A stretch of DNA of 6,679 nucleotides from DAIOHQ01 sp036744635 (GCA_036744635.1 DAIOHQ010000257.1:1-6679); one strand, 5' to 3'; counted from the first letter of the stretch, positions 1-6,644 are shown. The notes: a model not told the origin generated them from the sequence alone. Translations and numbers: made by a program.

Positions 1-484
1 CAGCATATGCCCAGATCGTCAGCATCCAGAACAACGCGCTCAGCACGTCCTTACGTTCGGAAATCCACGCCACTGACTCCACGTGCAGCGGATGCAGCAG
101 AAACAGCCCCGCCACCAGCGCGCTTCTCCACGTGCAATTGGTCATGCGGGCCAGCGCCGCGAACAACACCAGACCGGCCAGGATGTGCAGAATGACGTTG
201 ACGACATGCGCCCCATGGGCCGCCCGCTCGAGTTGCCGCTGCGGGCCGGAGAAAAGCGTCACGTCGAGTTGCAGGCTGATCCAGGTCAACGGGTGCCAGT
301 TGGCCGCGTCGAAGCTGGTAAGGGCCCAGGCGACATTGGCGCGGCTGATGCCCTGATTGACATGCGGATTTTCCACCACGTAGTCGTGGTCGTCGAAGGT
401 GATGAAGGAGTAAGAGCCGACGCGGGCGTAGACTGCCGCCGTCATCACCGCCAGCGCCAACCCAATCCAAAGCTGCCGTCGCAA
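1..484 (-). CDS. TMTC-like GT-C membrane protein, N-terminal part (runs off the window)
   Basis: The first 161 residues of a multipass membrane protein are visible; the rest lies beyond position 1. The start is inferred as TTG at 484-482, preceded by GGGAG (495-491) with a 6-nt spacer; no ATG start is available near it. Visible order: hydrophobic segment at about residues 5-21; an outer loop with FDDHDYVVENPHV (30-42) and NWHPLTW (62-68); hydrophobic segments at about 92-112 and 120-135; HPLHVESVAWISERKDVLS (131-149); then another membrane segment. These motifs match bacterial proteins related to the eukaryotic TMTC O-mannosyltransferases, which have a GT-C fold followed by TPR repeats. The DD pair in the first loop is where GT-C enzymes carry catalytic acidic residues. 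The inferred role is transfer of sugar from a lipid-linked donor outside the inner membrane; the substrate is unknown. It starts 26 nt after the glycyl-tRNA synthetase stop, so cotranscription is possible. TPR repeats are expected but not visible here. Confidence 0.8.
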   Translation of the reverse strand, partial: MRRQLWIGLALAVMTAAVYARVGSYSFITFDDHDYVVENPHVNQGISRANVAWALTSFDAANWHPLTWISLQLDVTLFSGPQRQLERAAHGAHVVNVILHILAGLVLFAALARMTNCTWRSALVAGLFLLHPLHVESVAWISERKDVLSALFWMLTIWAYA

Positions 485-510
485 GGCTGACTCCCGTTTA
501 TCCGACGCGG

Positions 511-1842
511 TTATTTCACCAGTCGTTCCAGCAGATACGCCAGCACCTGTTGGCTGGCGATGCGCTGCTGCTGCATTGAGTCGCGCTCGCGCACGGTGAC
601 GGTCTGGTCCTGTGCGGTCTGGCCGTCGATGGTGATGCAGAACGGCGTGCCGGCCTCATCCTGTCTACGATAGCGCCGCCCCACCGCTCCCTTTTCATCG
701 TAGAAGACCGCAAAGTGCTTCTGCAAATCCTTGTAGATGGCCATTGCCGTCTCGGGCATGCCATCTTTTTTCACCAGCGGGAAAACCGCCGCCTTCACGG
801 GAGCGAGGCGCGGATGCAGGCGCAGCACCGTGCGCATCTCCCCTTCCACTTCCTCTTCGGCAAACGCTTCGCAGAGAAATGCCAGGGTGGCGCGGGTCGC
901 CCCGGCCGACGGCTCGATGACATGCGGCACGAACCGCTCCTTTGTCTCATCATCGAAGTAACTCAGGTCCTTGCCGCTATGCTTGATGTGCTGCTGCAGG
1001 TCGTAGTCGCCGCGATGGGCGATTCCTTCCAGCTCCCCCCATCCCCAGGGGAATTGATATTCCACGTCGCTGGTTCCCACGGAATAAAACGCCAGCTCCT
1101 CCTTCTCGTGCTCGCGCAGGCGCAGGTTCGACCCCTTCAGCCCCAGCTTCTGATACCAGTTGAAGCGCTCATCCCGCCATTTGCGATACCATTCGGCGCT
1201 GCTGTCCGGCCGGCAGAAAAATTCTATCTCCATCTGCTCGAATTCGCGCGAGCGGAAGATGAACTGCTTGGGCGTGATCTCGTTACGGAATGATTTTCCG
1301 ACCTGGGCGATCCCGAAGGGCACCTTGATCCGCGTTGAGTCACAGACGTTCTTGAAATTCACGAAAATGCCTTGGGCCGTTTCCGGGCGCAGATACGTCT
1401 GCGTCGCGTTTTCCTCAACCGGGCCCACGAATGTCTTGAACATCAAGTTGAACTTGCGCGGCTCGGTAAGCTGGCACTCCTTGAACTGCCCGGGCTGCAT
1501 GCTCGGCTTGCGCGGGCACTGGCTCTCGGCGATCTGGTCGGCGCGGAATCGCGACTTGCACATCTTGCAGTCCACCAGCGGGTCGGTGAACGCGTTCTCG
1601 TGCCCGCTGGCCTGCCAGACGGTGCGGTGCATCAGGATGGCCGAGTCCAACCCCACGATGTCGTCGCGGCTGGTGACGTTGTCGTGCCACCAGGCGTTCT
1701 TGACGTTCCGCAGCAGCTCAACTCCGAGCGGCCCGTAATCCCACGTCCCCTGCAGGCCTCCATAGATTTCCGATCCCTGAAAGATGAACCCGCGGCGCTT
1801 GCAGAGAGAGACGAGTTTCTCAAGACGATTTGCTTCTGCCAT
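511..1842 (-). CDS. glyQS: glycine--tRNA ligase, single-chain alpha2 type
   Basis: This class II aminoacyl-tRNA synthetase charges tRNA-Gly with glycine using ATP in the cytoplasm. The product is 443 aa from the ATG at 1842, typical of the homodimeric type rather than the split GlyQ/GlyS type. Visible features: GGLQGTWDYGPLG (28-40); a likely zinc site with C92, C95, C109 and C123; LRPETAQGIF (151-160); motif 2 with FRNE (185-188) and RSREFEQMEIEFF (197-209); motif 3 with EPSAGATR (310-317); and a C-terminal anticodon-binding domain from about 340, including VGRRYRRQDEAGTP (387-400). The frame is open upstream to an ATG at 1881, but family proteins begin at about MAEANRLEKL, so 1842 is preferred; the ribosome-binding site before it (GCGAGC) is weak. 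It lies 135 nt downstream of rpsT on the same strand. I see no truncation. Family assignment is very secure; the exact start is less so. Confidence 0.97.
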   Translation of the reverse strand: MAEANRLEKLVSLCKRRGFIFQGSEIYGGLQGTWDYGPLGVELLRNVKNAWWHDNVTSRDDIVGLDSAILMHRTVWQASGHENAFTDPLVDCKMCKSRFRADQIAESQCPRKPSMQPGQFKECQLTEPRKFNLMFKTFVGPVEENATQTYLRPETAQGIFVNFKNVCDSTRIKVPFGIAQVGKSFRNEITPKQFIFRSREFEQMEIEFFCRPDSSAEWYRKWRDERFNWYQKLGLKGSNLRLREHEKEELAFYSVGTSDVEYQFPWGWGELEGIAHRGDYDLQQHIKHSGKDLSYFDDETKERFVPHVIEPSAGATRATLAFLCEAFAEEEVEGEMRTVLRLHPRLAPVKAAVFPLVKKDGMPETAMAIYKDLQKHFAVFYDEKGAVGRRYRRQDEAGTPFCITIDGQTAQDQTVTVRERDSMQQQRIASQQVLAYLLERLVK

Positions 1843-1977
1843 GGTCGTGCTCGCAAAAAAGAACATCCGGCCAACGGGCATGAGTCAGGAAGCCGCGTGA
1901 GCGTCCTCGATGACCAATGCCTATTGCCGGATGAGCGAAAATTCGATGCTCTTGGAACGGCTATCTGCAGGCCGCGA

Positions 1978-2295
1978 TCAGGCTTTCGCGGCCGTGGTAC
2001 CCTTGCCGGCCCCCGCGCTCCCTGTCCCCCCCGCCCGCATCATGTTGAGGCGTTTGGCCAGGCGGCTGCGCTTGCGCGCCGCGGTCTTCTTGTGAATCGT
2101 CCCTTTGGTGGCGATGCGGTCCAGCTTGCGCGCGGTGTTGCGCAGCTCGGTTTCTGCCTTGCTCAGGTCGCCGGCGCTGACGGCCGCGAGAAAAGTCTTC
2201 ACCTGGTCTTTCACCACGTCCTTGCGGAAGCGGTTGCGCGCCCGGCGTTTTTCGCTCTGTCGGACACGCTTCTTGGCTGATAAGGAATGGGCCAC
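1978..2295 (-). CDS. rpsT: 30S ribosomal protein S20
   Basis: S20 binds 16S rRNA in the small subunit and is needed for its assembly. The 105-aa product opens with AHSLSAKKRVRQSEKRRARN, the usual basic S20 N-terminus, and has the conserved core ATKGTIHKKTAARKRSRLAKRLN near residues 62-84. The start is GTG at 2295-2293: GGAG (2307-2304) sits 8 nt before it, whereas an in-frame TTG at 2301 would leave only 2 nt. No ATG start is available. The last 20 or so residues form a Gly/Ala-rich tail (AGGTGSAGAGKG...), so the protein is longer than the usual 85-90 aa. A sigma70-like promoter lies about 55 nt upstream. In E. coli, rpsT begins with UUG and S20 represses its own translation; whether the GUG here plays a similar part is inference. 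Confidence 0.96.
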   Translation of the reverse strand: MAHSLSAKKRVRQSEKRRARNRFRKDVVKDQVKTFLAAVSAGDLSKAETELRNTARKLDRIATKGTIHKKTAARKRSRLAKRLNMMRAGGTGSAGAGKGTTAAKA

Positions 2296-2303
2296 GTTCA
2301 AGT

Positions 2304-2307
2304 CTCC
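2304..2307 (-). promoter_or_regulatory. Shine-Dalgarno site of rpsT
   Basis: GGAG on the minus strand, 8 nt before the GTG codon at 2295. It decides the start of rpsT: the in-frame TTG at 2301 is too close to be initiated from this site. Confidence 0.75.
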
Positions 2308-2347
2308 AAAAATAAGCTCGCAACCTCATGGCTGCGAAGGGTGGGAT

Positions 2348-2375
2348 AGCATAATGACTATGCCGGGAATGTAAA
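2348..2375 (-). promoter_or_regulatory. sigma70-like promoter for rpsT
   Basis: On the minus strand TTTACA (2375-2370) matches the -35 consensus at 5 of 6 bases. It is followed after 16 nt by TATGCT (2353-2348), which keeps the key T, A and final T of a -10 box. Transcription would begin near 2341, giving a leader of about 45 nt before the rpsT GTG. Its position in the gap after korB suggests that rpsT, and perhaps the glycyl-tRNA synthetase gene, are transcribed separately from the kor operon. This is a consensus match only. Confidence 0.5.
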
Positions 2376-2507
2376 GAGCCGCACGCGATGAGAAAGCGCA
2401 AGAATTGATGCAGTCTGCACACCAGCCGACATCGCGCGCATCCTGCCGCAACGATTGCCTTTGTGCTTCAGCCAGCCGCCCCACCACAAATGCAGCGCGT
2501 CGGCGGC

Positions 2508-3533
2508 TTAGCTCACCGTCCACGTCTCCGTGCCTTTGAGCAGCTTTTGCAGGTCTCCGGGGCCGCGGGTCTTGATGGCCTCTTCCACCTGGGCATGGAC
2601 CATCTCGCCATAGCGCTCCTGCTCGATGTCGCGGAAGATGCCCAGCGGCTCGGGGAAGTCGGGGTAGCGCATCCGGCTGAGCAGGAATGCGAGGCTGGGC
2701 TCAGGGGCGCGCTCGTCGTGGATGAGCAGGTCATCGCGGCTGACATCCTTGAGGCTGACGACCTCCGGATTCAACCCGTGCAGGCGGATGCCCTTTTCCT
2801 GTTCCTTGCCGAACACCAGTGGCTTGCCATGCTCGAGATAGATCGTCGTGTCGCTCTTGGTCCCCTTGTCGGTGGCGTAGTCAAAGGCGCCGTCGTTGAA
2901 GATGTTGCAGTTCTGGTAGATTTCCACGAACGCGGTGCCCTTGTGCTTGGCCGCCCGCTCCAGGCAATATTCCAGGTGCTTGACATCCACGTCGATCGCC
3001 CGCGCGGCGAAGGTCGCCTCGGCGCCGATCGCGATGCTGATCGGCCGGATCGGGAATTCCGGAGAACCCATCGGGCTGCTCTTGGTCTTCTTGCCGTGCT
3101 CGCTGGTGGGCGAATACTGGCCCTTGGTCAGACCATAGATGCGGTTGTTGAACAGCAGGATTTTCACGTCCACGTTGCGGCGAATGATGTGCAACAGATG
3201 ATTGCCGCCGATGGAAAGCCCATCGCCGTCGCCGGTCACCATCCAGATGTTCAGATCAGGCCTCGCCAGCTTCAGGCCGGTCGCGAACGTCGGCGCCCGG
3301 CCATGGATGCTGTGAATGCCGTAGGTGTTCATGTAATACGGAAACCGGCTGGAGCAGCCGATGCCGGAGATGAACACCGTCTTGCTGCGGTCAATGGCCA
3401 GCTTGGCGAATACCTTCTTGACCTGCGCAAGAATCGAATAATCCCCACACCCCGGACACCAGCGCACATCCTGGTCGCTGGCATAATCCGATGGCTTGAG
3501 CACGTTCAACGATTGGGTAGGCACTGCACTCAT
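2508..3533 (-). CDS. korB: 2-oxoglutarate (2-oxoacid):ferredoxin oxidoreductase, beta subunit
   Basis: This is the thiamine-diphosphate and 4Fe-4S subunit of a cytoplasmic enzyme that oxidatively decarboxylates a 2-oxoacid to its acyl-CoA, passing electrons to ferredoxin. The product is 341 aa. Visible features: CPGCG (C26, C29), C60 in GIGCSSRFPYY and C209 in QNCN, which fit the four cluster ligands of two-subunit OFORs; GDGDGLSIGGNH (101-112) and NN (129-130), forming the TPP/Mg2+ motif; then RIYGLTKGQYSPTSE (131-145). The C-terminal MRYPDFPEPLGIFRDIE (288-304) is also typical. GLTKGQYSPTS and the pairing with a long fused alpha subunit favour 2-oxoglutarate, but relatives can use pyruvate or branched-chain oxoacids. 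The start at 3533 gives the normal family N-terminus; upstream only a weak purine-rich stretch (AAGAGAAAG) is seen. It follows korA by 84 nt. No ferredoxin or delta subunit gene is in the window. Confidence 0.95.
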   Translation of the reverse strand: MSAVPTQSLNVLKPSDYASDQDVRWCPGCGDYSILAQVKKVFAKLAIDRSKTVFISGIGCSSRFPYYMNTYGIHSIHGRAPTFATGLKLARPDLNIWMVTGDGDGLSIGGNHLLHIIRRNVDVKILLFNNRIYGLTKGQYSPTSEHGKKTKSSPMGSPEFPIRPISIAIGAEATFAARAIDVDVKHLEYCLERAAKHKGTAFVEIYQNCNIFNDGAFDYATDKGTKSDTTIYLEHGKPLVFGKEQEKGIRLHGLNPEVVSLKDVSRDDLLIHDERAPEPSLAFLLSRMRYPDFPEPLGIFRDIEQERYGEMVHAQVEEAIKTRGPGDLQKLLKGTETWTVS

Positions 3534-3570
3534 AAACTATTTGCTTTCTCTTAACCGCTGCGTTTCTTCA

Positions 3571-3611
3571 ATCCAAAACGCCCAGAGGGCACCCGAATCC
3601 GCGATCCAAAA
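3571..3611. repeat. two ATCCAAAA direct repeats between korA and korB
   Basis: ATCCAAAA occurs at 3571-3578 and 3604-3611 on the plus strand, each preceded by a similar purine/pyrimidine context (TTCA and CGCG). The segment between them includes a related GAATCCG. It resembles the degenerate short-unit repeats found between genes in some bacteria, but two copies in 84 nt can also arise by chance. Confidence 0.3.
3575..3592 (-). terminator. weak hairpin plus T4 in the korA-korB gap (possible attenuator)
   Basis: On the minus strand GCCC-TCT-GGGC (3590-3580) forms a 4-bp stem that two G-T wobbles can extend, and it is followed directly by TTTT (3578-3575). It could trim korB expression relative to korA, or act as a processing site. 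The stem is short and the T run is only four, so a full intrinsic terminator is unlikely. Confidence 0.22.
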
Positions 3612-3617
3612 TTCGCC

Positions 3618-5588
3618 TCACCCCCCGCCCGGCGCCGCTCCGACGTTTACATCGAGGGTGTCCAGCGGCGGCGCGTGAATTTCCGAGCCTTCAAAGTTCC
3701 CCGCCAGCGCATTGCGCACGCCGGTGACGATTTCATGAATCGTGAACGGCTGGCCGCGCACCTTGTTCAATCCCTTTACATCCACCAGGAACCGCGCGCG
3801 AACCATCATCCGCAACTGCCCGAGGTTGAGCTCTGGCATGATCACGTGCTCGAATTCCTGCATCAGCTCGCCCAGCCGCTGCGGCAGCGGGTTGAGGTAG
3901 CGCACGTGACAGGCCGAAACCTGCACCCCCTGCTTGCGCAGCTCCAAGGTGGCCGCCTTGATCGCGCCATACGTGCTGCCCCAGCCGACCAGCAGCACCT
4001 CGCCCTTTTCCGGTCCGGTCCAGAGCAGATCCGGGCCGGCCGGCTTGAGATTGGCCACCTTGGCGGCGCGGGTGCGCACCATGTGCTCGTGATTGCCTGG
4101 GTCGTAGCTGACGTTGCCGGTAATGTCCTGCTTTTCAATGCCGCCGATGCGGTGTTCCAGCCCCGGCGTTCCCGGCAGCGCCCACGGCCGCACCAGCTCA
4201 TCATCGCGCAGATACGGCAGATAGGTCTCGCCATCATCGGCGTTCGCGCGGGTGGGATGGGAGATTTCAATTTTCTTCAACTTGCTGACATCCGGGATCG
4301 CCCATGGCTCTGAACCATTGGCGATGTAGCCATCGCTGAGCAGAATCACCGGCGTCATGTATTTGGTGGCGATGGCAAACGCTTCAATCGTTGCGTCGAA
4401 GCAGTCGGCCGGCGTCGCCGCGGCGATGATCGGCACCGGGCACTCGCCGTTACGGCCGAACATCCCCTGCAGCAAATCGGCCTGCTCGGTCTTGGTCGGC
4501 AACCCGGTGCTCGGGCCGCCGCGCTGCACGTTCACGATCACCACCGGCAGTTCGGTCATGACCGCCAGGCCGATCGCTTCGCTCTTGAGGGCAAGACCCG
4601 GCCCGCTGGTGCCGGTGACTCCGAGCGATCCGCCAAATGCCGCGCCGATGGCAGCGCCCATGGCGGCGATTTCGTCTTCGGCCTGGAATGTCAGCACGCC
4701 AAAGTTTTTCTGGGCTGCCAGCTCATGCAGAATGTCGCTGGCCGGCGTGATCGGATAACTGCAATAGACCAAATCCTTGTCCGCCAGCTTCGACGCCGTG
4801 ATCATCCCCAGCGCGATCGCCTCGTTGCCGGTGATCTTCCGATACGTCCCCGGCGCCAGCTTGGCCTTGGGGACCTGGTATTGCTCATTGAACAGCTCTG
4901 CAGTCTCGCCGAAGTGATAGCCGGCCTTGAGCGTCAGAGAGTTGGCCATCGCCACCGCCGGCTTCTTGCCGAATTTCTTGTTGATGTAGTCGAGCGTCGC
5001 ATCCAGCGGCCGGCCATAGAGCCAATACACCAGCCCCAGCGCGAACATGTTCTTGCAGCGGTCGATATCCTTCGCGCCCAGCCCGGTATCCTTGGTCGCC
5101 GCCGCGTTCATCTTGTCGATCGGCACCTTGATCAGCCGAAAGCTCTTGAGCGAATCATCATCGAGCGGGTTGATCGCATAACCCGCCTTCTTCAGATCGC
5201 CAGCGCTGAAGGAGTCTTCGTTGACGATGACGATGCCGCCGCTCTTGACTGACTTGATGTTGGTCTTGAGCGCGGCGGGGTTCATCGCGATCAGCGCATC
5301 CACCTCGTCGCCGGGCGTGAAGATTTCCGAGCTGGCGAAGTGAATCTGGTACCCGCTGACGCCCGCCAGCGTGCCGGCCGGAGCGCGGATCTCGGCCGGG
5401 AAATCCGGCAGCGTGCTGATGTCATTGCCGAACAGCGCCGACGTATCGGTGAACTGCGTCCCGGCAAGCTGCATCCCGTCGCCGCTGTCTCCGGCGAAGC
5501 GAATCGTCACCGACGGCAGCGTGTGTACCGGCTTGGCTTTTCCATTTTTTCCCTGATTCGGCTGAAAAGTTTCTGTAGAAACGCTCAT
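3618..5588 (-). CDS. korA: 2-oxoglutarate (2-oxoacid):ferredoxin oxidoreductase, fused gamma-alpha subunit
   Basis: This is the partner of KorB. The 656-aa length is close to other fused KorA proteins, for example about 650 aa in Mycobacterium tuberculosis. The N-terminal gamma domain, about residues 26-215, begins with GDSGDGMQLAG (33-43). The alpha (pyrimidine-binding) domain, about 250-430, holds YPITPASD (278-285), EDEIAAMGAAIGA (304-316), TGTSGPG (325-331) and RGGPSTGLPTKTEQADL (356-372). A C-terminal domain from about 528 (GEVLLVGWGSTYGA) is thought to help substrate and CoA binding. A polar lead of some 25 residues precedes the gamma domain. The ATG at 5588 has AAGGAAG (5605-5599) and GGAG (5596-5593) upstream, so initiation here is well supported. 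It starts only 20 nt after the CBS gene stop, indicating cotranscription. YPITPASD in place of the commoner YPITPS form is a minor variation. Substrate choice is not proven by sequence. Confidence 0.95.
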   Translation of the reverse strand: MSVSTETFQPNQGKNGKAKPVHTLPSVTIRFAGDSGDGMQLAGTQFTDTSALFGNDISTLPDFPAEIRAPAGTLAGVSGYQIHFASSEIFTPGDEVDALIAMNPAALKTNIKSVKSGGIVIVNEDSFSAGDLKKAGYAINPLDDDSLKSFRLIKVPIDKMNAAATKDTGLGAKDIDRCKNMFALGLVYWLYGRPLDATLDYINKKFGKKPAVAMANSLTLKAGYHFGETAELFNEQYQVPKAKLAPGTYRKITGNEAIALGMITASKLADKDLVYCSYPITPASDILHELAAQKNFGVLTFQAEDEIAAMGAAIGAAFGGSLGVTGTSGPGLALKSEAIGLAVMTELPVVIVNVQRGGPSTGLPTKTEQADLLQGMFGRNGECPVPIIAAATPADCFDATIEAFAIATKYMTPVILLSDGYIANGSEPWAIPDVSKLKKIEISHPTRANADDGETYLPYLRDDELVRPWALPGTPGLEHRIGGIEKQDITGNVSYDPGNHEHMVRTRAAKVANLKPAGPDLLWTGPEKGEVLLVGWGSTYGAIKAATLELRKQGVQVSACHVRYLNPLPQRLGELMQEFEHVIMPELNLGQLRMMVRARFLVDVKGLNKVRGQPFTIHEIVTGVRNALAGNFEGSEIHAPPLDTLDVNVGAAPGGG

Positions 5589-5608
5589 GATGCTCCATCT
5601 TCCTTTTT

Positions 5609-6082
5609 CTAAGCGCCCTCCCGGGCGGGTTGTGCGGTTATCGGGGTGGGTGGCAGATTATAGACGTTGGCCGGGAAGTATTCGACCAGGTAATGCACGA
5701 TATCTTTGACACTTAGCACGCCCAATGGTTCGCCATTGTCGGCCAATACCGGCACGTGCCGGTAGCCGTCGGTTCCCATGAGTTCGATGGCTTCAAACAT
5801 GCTGGACCGCTGCCGCACGGTCTTGGGCGACGGCGTCATGACCTTCTCGACCGGCTGCGACATATCCAGCCGCTGGGCGACGACCCGGCTGAGAAAATCG
5901 CGTTCGGTAAAAATGCCGACGAGCTGGCCGTCCCGCACGATCAAGGCGCACCCGACGCGATTGACGATCATGCAGTCCACTACTTCCTTTATCGACTGAC
6001 TCGGCTTGACGCTGCACACATCCCGCAGCTTCAGGCCGGCAACCAGGTCCGCTCGCAGGCTTTTGTCCAATGTGGTGGGCAT
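5609..6082 (-). CDS. protein with two CBS domains, probable adenine-nucleotide sensor
   Basis: The 157-aa soluble protein consists almost entirely of a CBS pair (Bateman module). CBS1 spans about residues 20-72 with VGCALIVRDGQLVGIFTERDFL (split by eye at 43-64), and CBS2 spans about 80-137 with YRHVPVLADNGEPLGVLSVKD (107-127). Both end in the S/T-x-x-D signature (TERD, SVKD) that commonly contacts the ribose and phosphate of AMP, ADP or ATP, so nucleotide binding is plausible. The tail VEYFPANVYNLPP (133-145) recurs in stand-alone CBS proteins. No DNA-binding, transporter or kinase domain is present. The ATG at 6082 fits the usual short leader, but no clear Shine-Dalgarno precedes it. It is 20 nt upstream of korA, which suggests a link to energy sensing for the oxidoreductase; that link is inference from context. 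Confidence 0.88.
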   Translation of the reverse strand: MPTTLDKSLRADLVAGLKLRDVCSVKPSQSIKEVVDCMIVNRVGCALIVRDGQLVGIFTERDFLSRVVAQRLDMSQPVEKVMTPSPKTVRQRSSMFEAIELMGTDGYRHVPVLADNGEPLGVLSVKDIVHYLVEYFPANVYNLPPTPITAQPAREGA

Positions 6083-6239
6083 GAATCAAATCGTACTATC
6101 GCGATGCGCGAGTTTCCACAGCGCCAGGAATAAAAAGATGAATCATTCTTATTACATCGGGTATCGAACCGGTGCGGATTGAATCGCGACCAGCGCGTTT
6201 TCCGGGCCCGGCCGGCCAACATTGCCACCACAAATTTTA

Positions 6240-6266
6240 TTGGAACGCCCGCAAATTCGTTAAACT
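6240..6266 (+). promoter_or_regulatory. alternative promoter candidate for hicB
   Basis: TTGGAA (6240-6245) and TAAACT (6261-6266) are 15 nt apart, slightly short for sigma70. Transcription would start near 6273 and leave a leader of about 36 nt, though no Shine-Dalgarno is seen before the ATG at 6309. Confidence 0.25.
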
Positions 6267-6271
6267 TTCGC

Positions 6272-6301
6272 TTGACTCCCCTGCCGCCGCGCGCAGACAA
6301 T
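6272..6301 (+). promoter_or_regulatory. candidate promoter giving a leaderless hicB transcript
   Basis: TTGACT (6272-6277, 5 of 6 to consensus) and GACAAT (6296-6301, 4 of 6) are 18 nt apart. The initiation point would fall at or beside the ATG at 6309, so the mRNA would lack a leader. That agrees with the absence of a Shine-Dalgarno sequence in the bases before the ATG. Confidence 0.35.
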
Positions 6302-6308
6302 ACCGCCC

Positions 6309-6560
6309 ATGAAGCAGCGCTACCACACTATCATCAGGCCCGAACCCAACGGATGGTATGTGGGTTGGGTCGAAGAAATCGCCGGAACCATCACCCACGG
6401 CAAATCACTCGACGAATGCCGGCGAAATCTCAAAGATGCCCTTGAGCTCATGATCGAGACACATCGCGATGAAGCACGCCTCGGCCTGAAAGGCAATTGC
6501 CTGCAGGAATCCATCGAGATTGATGTCGCCGACGTGAGCGCAATGCAGCAGATGGCCTGA
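6309..6560 (+). CDS. HicB-family antitoxin-like protein, apparently without HicA
   Basis: The 83-aa protein has the HicB (former UPF0150) pattern: an initial strand RYHTIIRPEPNGWYVGWVEE (4-23), a turn leading to GTITHGKSLDECRRNLKDAL (26-45), and a helix continuing to about residue 54. This is the partly degenerate RNase H-like fold that binds and blocks the HicA mRNA interferase in type II toxin-antitoxin systems. No C-terminal HTH or ribbon-helix-helix domain is present; the end is a short IEIDVADVSAMQQMA (69-83), so direct DNA binding is doubtful. The 119 nt after the stop contain no ATG and nothing resembling a HicA start, and no hicA lies upstream. It is therefore either an orphan, a solitary HicB-like protein with another role, or a pair whose toxin is elsewhere. 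There is no clear Shine-Dalgarno site. Confidence 0.85.
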   Translation: MKQRYHTIIRPEPNGWYVGWVEEIAGTITHGKSLDECRRNLKDALELMIETHRDEARLGLKGNCLQESIEIDVADVSAMQQMA

Positions 6561-6644
6561 CGCACACCCGCCCGGCGGGCAAGACAGCCAATCGCGACGT
6601 CCACCTGACGCCGGCGCTTGGATTATTTAACACTACAGCGCTAC

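Larger units (their letters stand above)
6083..6308. other. divergent intergenic region between the CBS gene and hicB
   Basis: This 226-nt gap must hold the start signals for the leftward CBS-kor operon and the rightward hicB gene. AT-rich stretches lie at about 6129-6160 and 6232-6266, separated by a GC-rich block with palindromes CCGGGCCCGG (6202-6211) and GGCCGGCC (6210-6217). ATGAATCA occurs at 6081-6088, overlapping the CBS start, and at 6138-6145, where it is part of the near-palindrome GAATCATTC. I see plus-strand promoter candidates but no convincing minus-strand -35/-10 pair, and no RNA gene. Confidence 0.5.

Noticed and set aside
51..470. Minus-strand ATG-started frame of 139 codons
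   Set aside because: It is out of frame with the TMTC-like coding sequence in the same stretch, and its translation is low-complexity and Arg-rich without motifs.
1843..1881. Upstream ATG codons at 1881 and 1866 as starts of the glycyl-tRNA synthetase
   Set aside because: They add up to 13 residues not typical of the family, and neither has a better ribosome-binding site than the ATG at 1842.
1372..2280. Plus-strand open frame (302 codons) spanning antisense to the glycyl-tRNA synthetase gene and rpsT
   Set aside because: It crosses two real genes and their gap on the other strand, with composition typical of a shadow frame.
2475..2507. GCCGCC...GGCGGC inverted repeat directly after the korB stop as a terminator
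   Set aside because: The loop is about 21 nt, the stem only 6 bp, and no T run follows.
2463..3554. Long plus-strand open frame (363 codons) opposite korB
   Set aside because: It lies antisense to a clearly recognised gene, shows no family motif, and such open frames are expected opposite GC-rich coding sequence.
6160..6170. GGTTCGATACC on the minus strand, resembling a tRNA T-loop
   Set aside because: The flanking bases do not pair as a 5-bp T stem, and there is no acceptor stem, anticodon arm or CCA end around it.
6202..6217. CCGGGCCCGG / GGCCGGCC palindromes as an operator
   Set aside because: Short GC-only palindromes are frequent in GC-rich DNA, and there is no second copy or adjacent regulator gene to support a binding site.
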